Positions 15,372 to 23,565 of a DNA stretch of 33,850 nucleotides are shown here, one piece after another (within the stretch, counting starts at the first letter, position 1; the number at the start of each line of letters is the position of its first letter). This DNA is from Curtobacterium sp. UCD-KPL2560 (lineage in GTDB: Bacteria; Actinomycetota; Actinomycetes; Actinomycetales; Microbacteriaceae). Made by a program: the position numbers and the translations under genes. The stretch covers positions 1 to 33,850 of the forward strand of contig NZ_MCIG01000001.1 in the NCBI RefSeq assembly GCF_001705035.1, in the 5' to 3' direction. The notes under the pieces are model-generated. The model saw nothing but the letters and a program-made list of their open reading frames with translations, did not search any database and was not told the origin of the DNA.

Positions 15372-16294
15372 CCTCCGCGCACCCGTGGCTCCGGCGGCGG
15401 ACACGCCCGAGGCCCGCCACCCCTGCCGACGCCACGACCGCCACGCTGCCCACGGCGCACACCGGCGACCGTCCGACCCCCGGCGCACCGGTGACCGGCC
15501 CCGCCGGCACCGCACCGGAGCCCTCCCGCGGCGCGTCGACGGGGCCCGCTCCCGCAGGCACGAGCACGAGGGCCAGCACGGGCCCGCGTCCCGGCGGTGC
15601 CGGGCTCCAGCTGTCCTTCGGTGGCGCGACCGGCACGCCACCGGTCCCGGCGACCGCTCCCAGCCCGGCACGGACGGCCAGCGGCGCCGGCGCGTCCGGA
15701 ACGCCGAGCCCGTCCGCGGTGTCGGGCGCCCCCGCCGCGCAGGGGCCGTCGGCACGTGTGGCCGCGCGGCTCGCCGCCCGTGCCGCACGGGTCCGGCCCT
15801 TCCCGGCGCCCGACCCCCGTGACGTCCAGGTCCTCGGTGCGGAGACGCCCGTCGTCCGCGTCGACCGCCGGCGCTCCGCGGTCGGCACGCTGGCCGTCTC
15901 CGGCTGCACGAGCACGGTCTGGGAGAGCGTCGACCACGTGGTCGGCGCCCTCACCCTCGATGGTCGCTCCGCCGGCCGCCCGGTGCAGACCCCGGGCAAC
16001 CGGCCCCTCGTCGGGTTCGACGGCGACGTGGCCCTGGTGACGCTCCGGCACGTCCGCACCCTGCGCCGCGCGCTGTTCATCAACCGCGGTGGTGACCGCA
16101 CCGTCGTGGCCCTGCACGACGGCACCACGCTCGCGGTGGACCCCGGCACCGCCGACACGATGACGATCACCGCGCTGTCCGTGATCGACGGCGAGGTCGA
16201 ACTCCGCGCCGAACCGTTCCCCCGTGTCCTCCACGACGGCGAGGTGTTCGCCGCGTTCGGGTTCACCCTCTCCGCACCGCCGATCGGAGCCTGA
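15368..16294 (+). CDS. Unrecognised Ter-cluster protein with Pro/Ala/Thr-rich N-terminus
   Basis: A 308-aa protein of two parts. Residues 1-130 are low complexity (Pro, Ala, Thr, Gly) and surely disordered, apart from a short GLQLSFGG (79-86) that looks like a TerD-type first strand. Residues 145-308 form a beta-rich domain with strands such as VGTLAVSG, GALTLDG, RRALFINRGGDRTVVALHDG (233-252) and FAAFGFTL (294-301). A distant TerD/TerA-type sandwich is possible but unproven. GTG start inside a GTGA overlap with the divergent TerD gene; 3 nt before the lyase gene. Confidence 0.75.
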   Translation: MTSAHPWLRRRTRPRPATPADATTATLPTAHTGDRPTPGAPVTGPAGTAPEPSRGASTGPAPAGTSTRASTGPRPGGAGLQLSFGGATGTPPVPATAPSPARTASGAGASGTPSPSAVSGAPAAQGPSARVAARLAARAARVRPFPAPDPRDVQVLGAETPVVRVDRRRSAVGTLAVSGCTSTVWESVDHVVGALTLDGRSAGRPVQTPGNRPLVGFDGDVALVTLRHVRTLRRALFINRGGDRTVVALHDGTTLAVDPGTADTMTITALSVIDGEVELRAEPFPRVLHDGEVFAAFGFTLSAPPIGA

Positions 16295-16297
16295 CCC

Positions 16298-17485
16298 GTG
16301 CGCCACTTCGCCCAGCTCGAGCGCAGCGATCCCGAGGGGCACGCGGCGTTCTTCCGCACGCCGCCGGAGGACGTCACCCGCGCGAGCGACCAGGACCTCC
16401 GCGCCGTCGCGCTCGGAGCGACCCTCTACACGCCGGGCATCCGGCCGGACCTCGTCCGCGACGTCCTGCGCCAGCGGGACCTCGGTGCCGCGTCGATCGT
16501 GCTGTGCCTCGAGGACTCGGTGGCCGACACCGACCTGCCCCGCGCCGAGGACAACGTCGACGCCGCCCTCCGCGAGCTCGCCGCTTCCGGCGCGGACGCG
16601 GTGGCCGCGCTCCCCCAGCTCTTCCTGCGCGTGCGCGACGCCGAGCACCTCGCCCGGTTCGCCGGGCGACTCGGTCCCGCGGCCCTCGACGCCCTGAGCG
16701 GCATCGTGCTGCCGAAGTTCGAGGCGAGCGACGGCCGCGGCGCACGGTGGTTCGAGGTGCTCGACGGGCTCAACGTCGACCGCGGGGACGACCGACGACT
16801 GCTCGTGATGCCGATCCTGGAGTCGCCGTCGATCATGCACCGCGAGAGCCGTGTCGGTGCCCTCGCGGCCATCCGCGGCCTGCTGCTCGCCCGCCGACGT
16901 GACGTGCTCGCGGTCCGGATCGGGGCGACCGACCTGTCGAGCGTCTACGGGCTCCGTCGACCCTCGCACCTGACGGTCTACGACGTGCAGATGCTGGCGT
17001 CGGTGATCGGCGACGTGGTGAACGTGCTCGGCCGGGCGCGCGACGGGTTCGTCGTGTCGGGTCCGGTCTGGGAGCACTACCCCGGCTCGGACCGGGTCTT
17101 CCGGACCCAGCTCCGATCGACGCCGTTCGAGCAGGCCGGTGACCCGGGACTGCGTCGCGAGCTGCTGCTCGAGGGCTTCGACGGACTCCTCCGCGAGGTC
17201 ACCCTCGACCGCGCGAACGGACTGACCGGCAAGACCGTCATCCACCCCCGCCACGTCCCGCTCGTGCACGCCATGTCCGTCGTGACCGACGAGGAGTTCT
17301 CGGACGCCTCCGACGTGCTCGCGAACACCGCCGGCGGGGCCGCCGCGTCCCGCTACGGCAACAAGATGAACGAGATGAAGCCGCACCACGAATGGGCCAC
17401 CCGGACCCTGCTCCGCGCCCGGGCCTTCGGCGTTGCCGCACCCGACGTGACCTTCGTCGACCTGCTCGAACGGAGCCTGCCGTGA
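16298..17485 (+). CDS. Citrate-lyase-beta-like C-C bond lyase of the Ter cluster
   Basis: A 395-aa TIM-barrel enzyme of the HpcH/HpaI-CitE superfamily, in the subfamily found with Ter genes. Seen: GATLYTPGIRPDL (40-52), the metal-site CLEDSV (70-75), LPKFE, LLVMPILES, AVRIGATDLSSVYGLRR and GKTVIHPRHV, the latter typical of CitE-type CoA-thioester lyases. It should make or break a C-C bond next to a carboxylate with a divalent metal; the true substrate is unknown. A C-terminal KMNEMKPHHEWA segment marks this subfamily. GTG start; the stop overlaps the next gene by 4 nt. Comparative genomics has proposed that it helps build a nucleoside-like metabolite. Confidence 0.87.
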   Translation: MRHFAQLERSDPEGHAAFFRTPPEDVTRASDQDLRAVALGATLYTPGIRPDLVRDVLRQRDLGAASIVLCLEDSVADTDLPRAEDNVDAALRELAASGADAVAALPQLFLRVRDAEHLARFAGRLGPAALDALSGIVLPKFEASDGRGARWFEVLDGLNVDRGDDRRLLVMPILESPSIMHRESRVGALAAIRGLLLARRRDVLAVRIGATDLSSVYGLRRPSHLTVYDVQMLASVIGDVVNVLGRARDGFVVSGPVWEHYPGSDRVFRTQLRSTPFEQAGDPGLRRELLLEGFDGLLREVTLDRANGLTGKTVIHPRHVPLVHAMSVVTDEEFSDASDVLANTAGGAAASRYGNKMNEMKPHHEWATRTLLRARAFGVAAPDVTFVDLLERSLP

Positions 17486-20133
17486 CCATCCCCACGCCCG
17501 CCGACCTCGGCGTCGTCCTCACCGACGCGACGACCGCACGCGGCCCGCTCGTCCCGCTCGCCGCCCTCGTCCGCGTCGCCCTGCGGCGCAACCCGAAGCG
17601 CGCGCACCTGCTCGTGTCGACCGTGCTCGCGAAGCACGTCCCGACCGTGCCCGCGGTCGCCCTCGCCGCCGGCGAGGCACTCGGCGCGCGCGTCGCGGAC
17701 GCCCTTGACGGCGGGTCCCGTCTCGACGCCGGTGCCGCCGGCCGCCTCGCCGCGCTGCTCGACGCCGACCGTTCCGACGCCGACCTGCACCGCGCGGCGA
17801 CCGCCCTCCGCACGGACCTCGCGGTCCACCGCCCGGATGCACCAGACGTGCTCGTCCTCGGCTTCGCCGAGACCGCGACCGCCCTCGGGGCGATGGTCGC
17901 CGAGACGCTCGGGGCCCGGTACCTGCACTCCACCCGGCACGACCCGGTCGGTGCCACCGCGGCGGCCGGCTTCGACGAGGCGCACTCGCACGCGACCGCG
18001 CACCGCCTGCTCCCGAGCGACCCCGAGTGGCTGCCGACCGACGGCACGGTCGTGCTCGTCGACGACGAGCTCAGCACGGGCGCCACCGCGCGGGCGACGA
18101 TCCGAGCACTGCACGCGATCGCGCCGCAGCGCCGCTGGGTCGTCGCGAGCCTGGTGGACCTGCGCTCCCCCGCCGACGTCGCCGCGACGGACGACCTCGC
18201 GCGCGAACTCGGCGCCCCGGTCACCGTCGTCGGACTGGGACGCGGCTCGGTGTCGCTCCCGGACGGCCTGGTCGACACCGCCGCACGGGTCGTGGCCGAC
18301 CACGGGACGACCCCGACGAGCGGCGCGAGCGGGCCGGGTCGCGTGACCGCGCTGACGGCCGCACCGACCGACGTCGATCGCCACGGCGTGCCCGCCGGAC
18401 GCAGCCGCCTGCCGCGGACCGACCTCGAGGGGACCGCTGCCGACCTCCGACGGATCCTCGGTGAGGAGCCCGGACGCGTCCTGGTGCTCGGCACCGAGGA
18501 GCACATGCACACGCCGCTCGTGGTCGCCGATGCGCTGCGCCGGACCGGTGTCGACGTGACGTCGTCCACGACGACCCGGTCGCCCGTCGCGGTCCTCGAC
18601 GACCCGGCCTGGCCGGTGCGTTCCGGCGTCCGGTTCCGCTCACGGGAACGGACCGTCGACGGGCCGGGCGAGCGCTTCGCGTACAACGTCCACGGGTTCG
18701 ACGCGATCGTGGTGCTGCCGGAACCCGGCACCGACCGTGCGCTGCTCGACGGCGACGACGGCCTGCTCGCAGCCCTGACGGCGGTCACCGCGCACGTCGT
18801 CCTGGTCGAGGCCCCGCTCCACGTCCCCGCGTCGAGCGGGTTCACATCGGCCGGCACGGCCCCGACGGCGTCGACCGCCGCCGGGCCCCGACCCCTGACC
18901 GGCCCCTCCTTCGGCTCCTACACGCCCGACGACGTCACCTGGCTGCTGCAGGACCTGGCGGACGTCGCGCTCGAGGCGGACACCGCCGACCGGGAACGCG
19001 CGATCCAGCTCGAGGGCGCGAACTACGCCGAGTCCCTGCCCGTGGAGTACGTCCCGTCCGAGGCCTACGAGCGGCTGTACGAGGACGCGCTGGCACGCTC
19101 GGCGGAGCGCATCGCCGAGGCCGTCGGCGTCGTCACCGAACTCGTGCTGCGCGACCGCCGCCGACCGGTCCTCGTGTCGCTCGCCCGTGCCGGCACGCCT
19201 GTCGGGAACCTCATGCGCCGGTGGGCCGAGCGCCAGCACGGCGTCCTGCTCCCCCACCGCACCGCGAGCATCGTCCGCGGGGTCGGCATCGACGAGACCG
19301 CCCTCCGCTGGCTCGCCGCGCACCACGACCCGGACGACGTCGTGTTCGTCGACGGCTGGACCGGCAAGGGCGCCATCACCCGCGAACTCACCGACGCGCT
19401 CGACCGGTTCGCGGCCTCCGACGGGGTCCGCTTCCGCGACGACCTCGCGGTGCTCGCCGACCCGGCCGGGTGCACCCCGCTGCACGGGACGCGCGACGAC
19501 TACCTCGTGCCCTCGGCGTGCCTGAACTCGACCGTCTCGGGGCTGGTCTCGCGGACGGTGTTCAACCGCGCGGTGACGCCGCTCGGCACGCTGCACGGCG
19601 CGAAGCAGTACCGGCACCTCGCCGCCCGTGACCACTCGCAGGCCTTCGTCGCCGCGATCGAGGCGCACTTCGGCGCCGTCCTGCCCCGTGTCCGCGCCGC
19701 CCTGGCCGACGAGGGGCCGGACGCCGTCGCCCGACGCGCGGTGGACTGGCGCGGCATGCGGACCGTCGAGGCGATCGGGGCCGAGTTCGGCATCGCGGAC
19801 CTGCACCTCGTCAAGCCCGGCGTCGGGGAGACCACCCGGGTGCTGCTCCGGCGCGTCCCGTGGCAGGTGCTCGTGCGGGACCCCGACGACGTGGACGTCG
19901 CGCACGTCGTCGCGCTCGCCCGGGAACGCGGCGTGCCGGTCGTCACCCGCCCCGACCTCGCCTACAGCTGCGTCGGGCTCATCCACCCCCTCGGCAGCCG
20001 CGTGAGCGAAGGGGTGCCGACCGACACCGGCACCGCGACGGACGCGGGTACCGACACGACCGACGCAACGGCGACCGCACCCGACGCGACCACGACCGAC
20101 ACCCCCACGACACCGACCCGGGTCGCCCGGTGA
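17482..20133 (+). CDS. Fused double phosphoribosyltransferase: PRTase-TRSP plus StiP-like PRTase-Pelota
   Basis: An 883-aa fusion. Part one (about 1-450): a phosphoribosyltransferase with the PRPP loop VVLVDDELSTGATA (190-203), then a second domain carrying GTEEHMHTPLVVADAL (337-352) and a literal TRSP motif (365-368). Part two (about 470-840): a StiP-like PRTase beginning GSYTPDDVTWLLQDL (478-492), with SLARAGTPVGNLMRR (566-580) and a variant PRPP loop VVFVDGWTGKGAIT (620-633), then a Pelota/L7Ae-like RNA-binding end (790-838) with VVTRPDLAYSCVGLI. A Thr/Asp-rich tail follows. These are normally separate adjacent genes in Ter clusters, from what I know of the family. GTG start; 4-nt overlaps at both ends. 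Confidence 0.87.
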   Translation: MTIPTPADLGVVLTDATTARGPLVPLAALVRVALRRNPKRAHLLVSTVLAKHVPTVPAVALAAGEALGARVADALDGGSRLDAGAAGRLAALLDADRSDADLHRAATALRTDLAVHRPDAPDVLVLGFAETATALGAMVAETLGARYLHSTRHDPVGATAAAGFDEAHSHATAHRLLPSDPEWLPTDGTVVLVDDELSTGATARATIRALHAIAPQRRWVVASLVDLRSPADVAATDDLARELGAPVTVVGLGRGSVSLPDGLVDTAARVVADHGTTPTSGASGPGRVTALTAAPTDVDRHGVPAGRSRLPRTDLEGTAADLRRILGEEPGRVLVLGTEEHMHTPLVVADALRRTGVDVTSSTTTRSPVAVLDDPAWPVRSGVRFRSRERTVDGPGERFAYNVHGFDAIVVLPEPGTDRALLDGDDGLLAALTAVTAHVVLVEAPLHVPASSGFTSAGTAPTASTAAGPRPLTGPSFGSYTPDDVTWLLQDLADVALEADTADRERAIQLEGANYAESLPVEYVPSEAYERLYEDALARSAERIAEAVGVVTELVLRDRRRPVLVSLARAGTPVGNLMRRWAERQHGVLLPHRTASIVRGVGIDETALRWLAAHHDPDDVVFVDGWTGKGAITRELTDALDRFAASDGVRFRDDLAVLADPAGCTPLHGTRDDYLVPSACLNSTVSGLVSRTVFNRAVTPLGTLHGAKQYRHLAARDHSQAFVAAIEAHFGAVLPRVRAALADEGPDAVARRAVDWRGMRTVEAIGAEFGIADLHLVKPGVGETTRVLLRRVPWQVLVRDPDDVDVAHVVALARERGVPVVTRPDLAYSCVGLIHPLGSRVSEGVPTDTGTATDAGTDTTDATATAPDATTTDTPTTPTRVAR

Positions 20134-20939
20134 CCGCCCTCGTCGGGTTCGACCTCGACCGCACCCTCGTCTACTCGGCCGCCGCGCTCCTCCTCGGCGG
20201 CCCCGACCAGGACGCCCCACCCCTCGTCGTCGCGGAGGTCTACCAGGGTGCCCCGCTGTCCTTCATGACACGCGCAGCCGAGACCGCCCTCGCCGACCTC
20301 GCCCGCGCCGCGACCGTCGTGCCGGTCACCACCCGGACGGTGGCGCAGTACCGTCGCATCCGCCTCCCGCTCCCGACCGCCGGGTGGGCGGTCACGACGA
20401 ACGGCGCCGTCGTGCTGCACGACGGCGAGCCGGACGCCGACTGGACGCGGACGCTCCGCACCGACATCGACGCGTCGAGTGCACCGCTGCCCGAAGCCGA
20501 GGAACGCTTCCTCGCCCTCCTCCCCGAGGGGGCGCTCCTCCGCAACCACCGCGCCGAGGAGCTGTTCGTCTACGCCGTCGTCGACCGAGCACAGCTCCCC
20601 GACGACGCGCTCGCGACCCTCACGGCCGAACTCGACGCCCGCGGCTGGGTCGTCTCGCTGCAGGGCCGGAAGCTCTACGCCGTGCCGCGCGCGATCCGCA
20701 AGGAACGTGCCCTCGCCGAGGTCGCGGCCCGGGTCGGCGCGACCACCTCGGTCGCCGCCGGCGACTCCCTGCTCGACCGGGACATGCTCGCCTGGGCAGA
20801 CGTCGCGCTCCGACCGGCGCACGGCGAACTCCACGCCGCCGGGTGGACGGCCCCGCACTGCACCGTCACCGACGCGTCCGGCGTGCTCGCCGGCGAGGAG
20901 ATCGTGCGCCGCGCCGCCGCAGCGGTCGCGCGCGCCTGA
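20130..20939 (+). CDS. HAD-superfamily phosphatase of the Ter cluster
   Basis: A 269-aa HAD hydrolase with motif I FDLDRTLVYS (D8, D10), motif II VPVTTRT, a lysine in AIRKERAL and motif IV GDSLLDRDML. The long insert between motifs II and III, including TNGAVVLHDG, places it with the Cof-type (C2 cap) phosphatases acting on small sugar phosphates. In context it would dephosphorylate a product of the PRTase/lyase enzymes just upstream. GTG start within a 4-nt overlap; last gene of the cluster, followed by two palindromic repeats. Confidence 0.9.
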   Translation: MTALVGFDLDRTLVYSAAALLLGGPDQDAPPLVVAEVYQGAPLSFMTRAAETALADLARAATVVPVTTRTVAQYRRIRLPLPTAGWAVTTNGAVVLHDGEPDADWTRTLRTDIDASSAPLPEAEERFLALLPEGALLRNHRAEELFVYAVVDRAQLPDDALATLTAELDARGWVVSLQGRKLYAVPRAIRKERALAEVAARVGATTSVAAGDSLLDRDMLAWADVALRPAHGELHAAGWTAPHCTVTDASGVLAGEEIVRRAAAAVARA

Positions 20940-20962
20940 GGCGCCACCAGCGACCGTCCGCC

Positions 20963-21004
20963 GGACGGGAGGCGCGCCACCAGCCCGCCCCGCGCCTCCC
21001 GTCC
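20963..21004. repeat. Dispersed inverted repeat GGACGGGAGGCGCG, copy 1
   Basis: Perfect 14-bp arms (20963-20976 and 20991-21004) around a 14-nt loop, between the convergent HAD and rpmE2 genes. Likely a bidirectional terminator; see the related copies at 21016, 24861, 28379 and 31026. Confidence 0.8.
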
Positions 21005-21015
21005 GACCATCCGCC

Positions 21016-21057
21016 GGACGGGAGGCACGCGACCAGCCCGCCCCGCGCCTCCCGTCC
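21016..21057. repeat. Dispersed inverted repeat, copy 2
   Basis: Same 42-bp layout as the copy 12 bp upstream, with one mismatch in the left arm (GGACGGGAGGCACG). The two form a tandem pair. Confidence 0.8.
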
Positions 21058-21085
21058 GACACGACCCACGCCGCACACGCAGAAC

Positions 21086-21113
21086 GGGCGGCCCTCCCAG
21101 GGGAGGACCGCCC
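21086..21113 (-). terminator. rpmE2 terminator hairpin
   Basis: GGGCGGCCCTCCC pairs with GGGAGGACCGCCC with a single mismatch, 20 nt past the rpmE2 stop. On the minus strand it is followed by a short GTTCTG. Confidence 0.65.
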
Positions 21114-21132
21114 GTCCGGACGCCGTGGCTGC

Positions 21133-21381
21133 TTACTTGCTGAAGCCCTTGAAGCGCTGGTTGAACTTCTCGACGCGGCCGGCCGAGTCGAGGATGCGCT
21201 GCTTGCCCGTGTAGAACGGGTGCGACGCGGAGGAGATCTCGACGTCGATGACCGGGTAGGTCGCACCGTCGAGCTCGATGGTCTTGTCGCTGGTCGCGGT
21301 CGAACGCGTCAGGAACGTCTCACCGGAAGCCAGGTCACGGAAGACGATGGCGTTGTACTCGGGGTGGGTTTCGGTCTTCAT
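21133..21381 (-). CDS. rpmE2: 50S ribosomal protein L31 type B
   Basis: An 82-aa ribosomal protein of the large subunit. [19 protein letters not shown] at the N-terminus and [12 protein letters not shown] plus [12 protein letters not shown] at the C-terminus are diagnostic. It has no cysteine, so it is the zinc-free (type B) form that replaces the zinc-binding L31 when zinc is scarce in many bacteria. GAGGAA precedes the ATG. In other actinobacteria this gene can be under Zur control; I see no AT-rich Zur-like palindrome in the upstream 145 nt. A possible TAACGT -10 lies near 21468. Confidence 0.95.
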   Translation of the reverse strand: MKTETHPEYNAIVFRDLASGETFLTRSTATSDKTIELDGATYPVIDVEISSASHPFYTGKQRILDSAGRVEKFNQRFKGFSK

Positions 21382-21526
21382 GGCGATTCCTCGGTTGAGA
21401 TGGGTCGGACTGTGTCGCGATCGAGACGAGCGCGGCACGGGAAGTCTGTGGCGTGCGCCAGCCGTCTACGTTACCAGACGACCGGCCCGCACGGGAGCAT
21501 CCGGGCGGGTGTGGAGCGGCGCGTCG

Positions 21527-22309
21527 TCAGGACGCGCGAGCCGTCCAGCGACCCGCGTCCTTCGTGACGGTGAGCCCGATGCCGAACGCCGTGGACAGCG
21601 TCTCGCCGGTCAGGACCTCGTCGATCGGACCGGCCGCCTGCACGTGTCCGTCGGACAGCACGAGTGCGTGCGTGAAGCCCTCGGGGATCTCCTCGACGTG
21701 GTGTGTGACGACCACGATCGCGGGCGAGTCGCTGCTCTGGGCGTAGCCGCCGAGGGTGCGGACGAGGCTCTCGCGGGCGCCGAGGTCGAGCGACGCCGCC
21801 GGCTCGTCGAGGAACAGCACCTCGGGGTCGGTCATCACGGCGCGGGCGATCTGGACGCGCTTCTGCTCACCGTCGCTCAGCTCGCCGAACGTCCGATCGG
21901 TGAACGACCCGAGGCCCCACTCGTCGAGCACGCGCTGGGCACGGCGGACGTCGAGCTCCTCGTACTCCTCGTTCCAGCGCCCGGTGACCGCGTACGCGGC
22001 GGTGAGCACGACGTCGACGACCTTCTCGGTCACCGGGATGCGGCGCGCGAGTGCCGTCGACGCGAAGCCGATGCGGGGCCGCAGCTCGGCCAGGTCCGCG
22101 CTGCCGAGCTCGGTGCCGAGCACCTCGACCGAACCGGACGTCGGGAAGGTCTGCGCGCCGGCCACCTGCAGCAGCGTGGTCTTGCCCGCGCCGTTCGCGC
22201 CGAGCACCACCCAGCGCTCGTCGTCCTGCACCTCCCACGAGATCCCGTCGAGGATGGTGGACCCGTTGCGGACAACGGAGACGTCTGACAAGCGCACGAC
22301 CGAGGGCAT
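21527..22309 (-). CDS. ABC transporter ATP-binding protein
   Basis: A 260-aa ABC ATPase with Walker A GANGAGKTT (37-45), signature LSDGEQKR (144-151), Walker B VLFLDEPAASLD (164-175) and the switch H in VVVTHH. The long insert with TGRWNEEYEE and the absence of a permease gene nearby recall YlmA/ModF-like soluble ATPases; transport cargo is unknown. It lies 9 nt after glgA, and its own TAGGCT box overlaps the glgA stop codon 6 nt before the ATG. Confidence 0.9.
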   Translation of the reverse strand: MPSVVRLSDVSVVRNGSTILDGISWEVQDDERWVVLGANGAGKTTLLQVAGAQTFPTSGSVEVLGTELGSADLAELRPRIGFASTALARRIPVTEKVVDVVLTAAYAVTGRWNEEYEELDVRRAQRVLDEWGLGSFTDRTFGELSDGEQKRVQIARAVMTDPEVLFLDEPAASLDLGARESLVRTLGGYAQSSDSPAIVVVTHHVEEIPEGFTHALVLSDGHVQAAGPIDEVLTGETLSTAFGIGLTVTKDAGRWTARAS

Positions 22310-22315
22310 GGCCCC

Positions 22316-22321
22316 AGCCTA
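22316..22321 (-). promoter_or_regulatory. -10 box for the ABC ATPase, overlapping the glgA stop
   Basis: Minus-strand TAGGCT begins with the glgA TAG stop and is followed by 6 nt and ATG, so the ATPase could be made from a leaderless message independent of glgA. Confidence 0.45.
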
Positions 22322-23518
22322 CGGCTTCTGTGCGAGCACCTCGTCGTAGACCTGCCGTGTCCGGCGGGCGATCGCGTCCCACGTGAACTCGGTCTCGACG
22401 CGCAGGCGGCCCGCGCGTCCCATGAGCTTCGCGAGGCCCTCGTCGGCGAGCACCTCCTCGAGCGTCGCGGCCAGGTCGGCGACGAACCGGTCGGGGTCGT
22501 TCGGCGTCCCGGTGCCGTCCTGCGCCTGGTCGATCGGCACGATCCGGCCGGTCAGGCCGTCCGCGACGACCTCGGGGATGCCGCCGGTCCGCGTGCCGAC
22601 GACGGGGATGCCGCACGCCATGGCCTCGAGGTTGACGATGCCGAGGGGCTCGTAGATCGAGGGGCAGACGAAGACCGTGCCGGAGGACAGGACGTTGACG
22701 ATCTCCTGGTGCGACAGCATCCGGTCGATCCAGACGACGCCCTCGCGCTCGGTCCGGAGGGACTCGACGAGCCCGGTGACCTCGGCCATGATCTCGGGGG
22801 TGTCGGGCGCGCCCGCGCAGAGCACGACCTGGACGTCCTCGGGCAGCGACGCGACCGCGCGGAGCAGGTAGGGCAGACCCTTCTGCCGGGTGATGCGGCC
22901 CACGAACACGACGCTCCGCTTGCCGGGGTCGATGCCGAGCGCCCGGACGGCGTCCTCGTCGACGGTGGGCTTCCACGCGTCGATGTCGATCCCGTTGTAG
23001 ACGACGCGGACCTTCGCCGGGTCGATCGACGGGTACGAGCGGAGGATGTCGGCGCGCATGGCCTTCGACACCGCGATGACCCCGTCGGCGTTCTCGAACG
23101 CGTCACGTTCCATCCAGCTGGACAGGCGGTAGCCGCCGCCGAGCTGCTCGGCCTTCCAGGGGCGCAGCGGCTCGAGGCTGTGCGCGGAGACGACGTGCGG
23201 GATGCCGTGCGTCAGCTGGGCGATGCGGCCCGCGGCGTTCGCGTACCAGGTGTGCGAGTGCACGATGTCGGCGCCCGCGACGTCGGCCGCGATGGCGACG
23301 TCGGTGCCGAGGGCCTGGAGCGCGCCGTTCGCGTTCTCCAGACCGGCGGGCGTGCGGTACGCCCACACGTCGGGTTCGTCACGGAAGGCCCCGAAGGCCC
23401 GGACACGGACGTCCGTCTCCGTCCCCGACCGCAACGCAGCGGTGAGTTCGGCAACGTGGACACCCGCTCCGCCGTAGACCTCCGGCGGATACTCCCTGGT
23501 CAGCAGATCGACTCGCAC
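22319..23518 (-). CDS. glgA: Glycogen synthase, actinobacterial GT4 type
   Basis: A 399-aa GT-B glycosyltransferase transferring glucose from ADP-glucose. The N-terminal [15 protein letters not shown] holds the glycine loop for the donor; [27 protein letters not shown] and the EX7E-type [17 protein letters not shown] follow. This short GT4 form, rather than the long GT5 GlgA, is the actinobacterial type; related mycobacterial proteins (GlgM) make maltose-1-phosphate for the GlgE route, so either product is possible. GTG start with TACGTT 6 nt upstream and no ribosome site. Divergent from glgC, which makes its substrate. Confidence 0.93.
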   Translation of the reverse strand: MRVDLLTREYPPEVYGGAGVHVAELTAALRSGTETDVRVRAFGAFRDEPDVWAYRTPAGLENANGALQALGTDVAIAADVAGADIVHSHTWYANAAGRIAQLTHGIPHVVSAHSLEPLRPWKAEQLGGGYRLSSWMERDAFENADGVIAVSKAMRADILRSYPSIDPAKVRVVYNGIDIDAWKPTVDEDAVRALGIDPGKRSVVFVGRITRQKGLPYLLRAVASLPEDVQVVLCAGAPDTPEIMAEVTGLVESLRTEREGVVWIDRMLSHQEIVNVLSSGTVFVCPSIYEPLGIVNLEAMACGIPVVGTRTGGIPEVVADGLTGRIVPIDQAQDGTGTPNDPDRFVADLAATLEEVLADEGLAKLMGRAGRLRVETEFTWDAIARRTRQVYDEVLAQKP

Positions 23519-23565
23519 TGGTTCAACGTAACGGGTTCACTGTCCGGACGCCTACTGTGAACCAC
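23519..23565. promoter_or_regulatory. glgA/glgC divergent promoter region with inverted repeat
   Basis: Only 47 bp separate the two start codons. Minus-strand TACGTT (23525-23530) sits 6 nt before the glgA GTG; TACTGT (23553-23558) sits 7 nt before the glgC ATG. TGGTTCA (23519-23525) and TGAACCA (23558-23564) form an inverted repeat covering both predicted transcription starts and could be an operator. Confidence 0.55.

Noticed and set aside
9885..20939. Ter cluster as a recently acquired genomic island
   Set aside because: Base composition, GTG starts and overlaps match the neighbours; no integrase, tRNA or flanking attachment repeats are visible, so transfer cannot be claimed.
21382..21526. 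Zur operator upstream of rpmE2
   Set aside because: No AT-rich palindrome of the usual Zur type is visible in this spacer.
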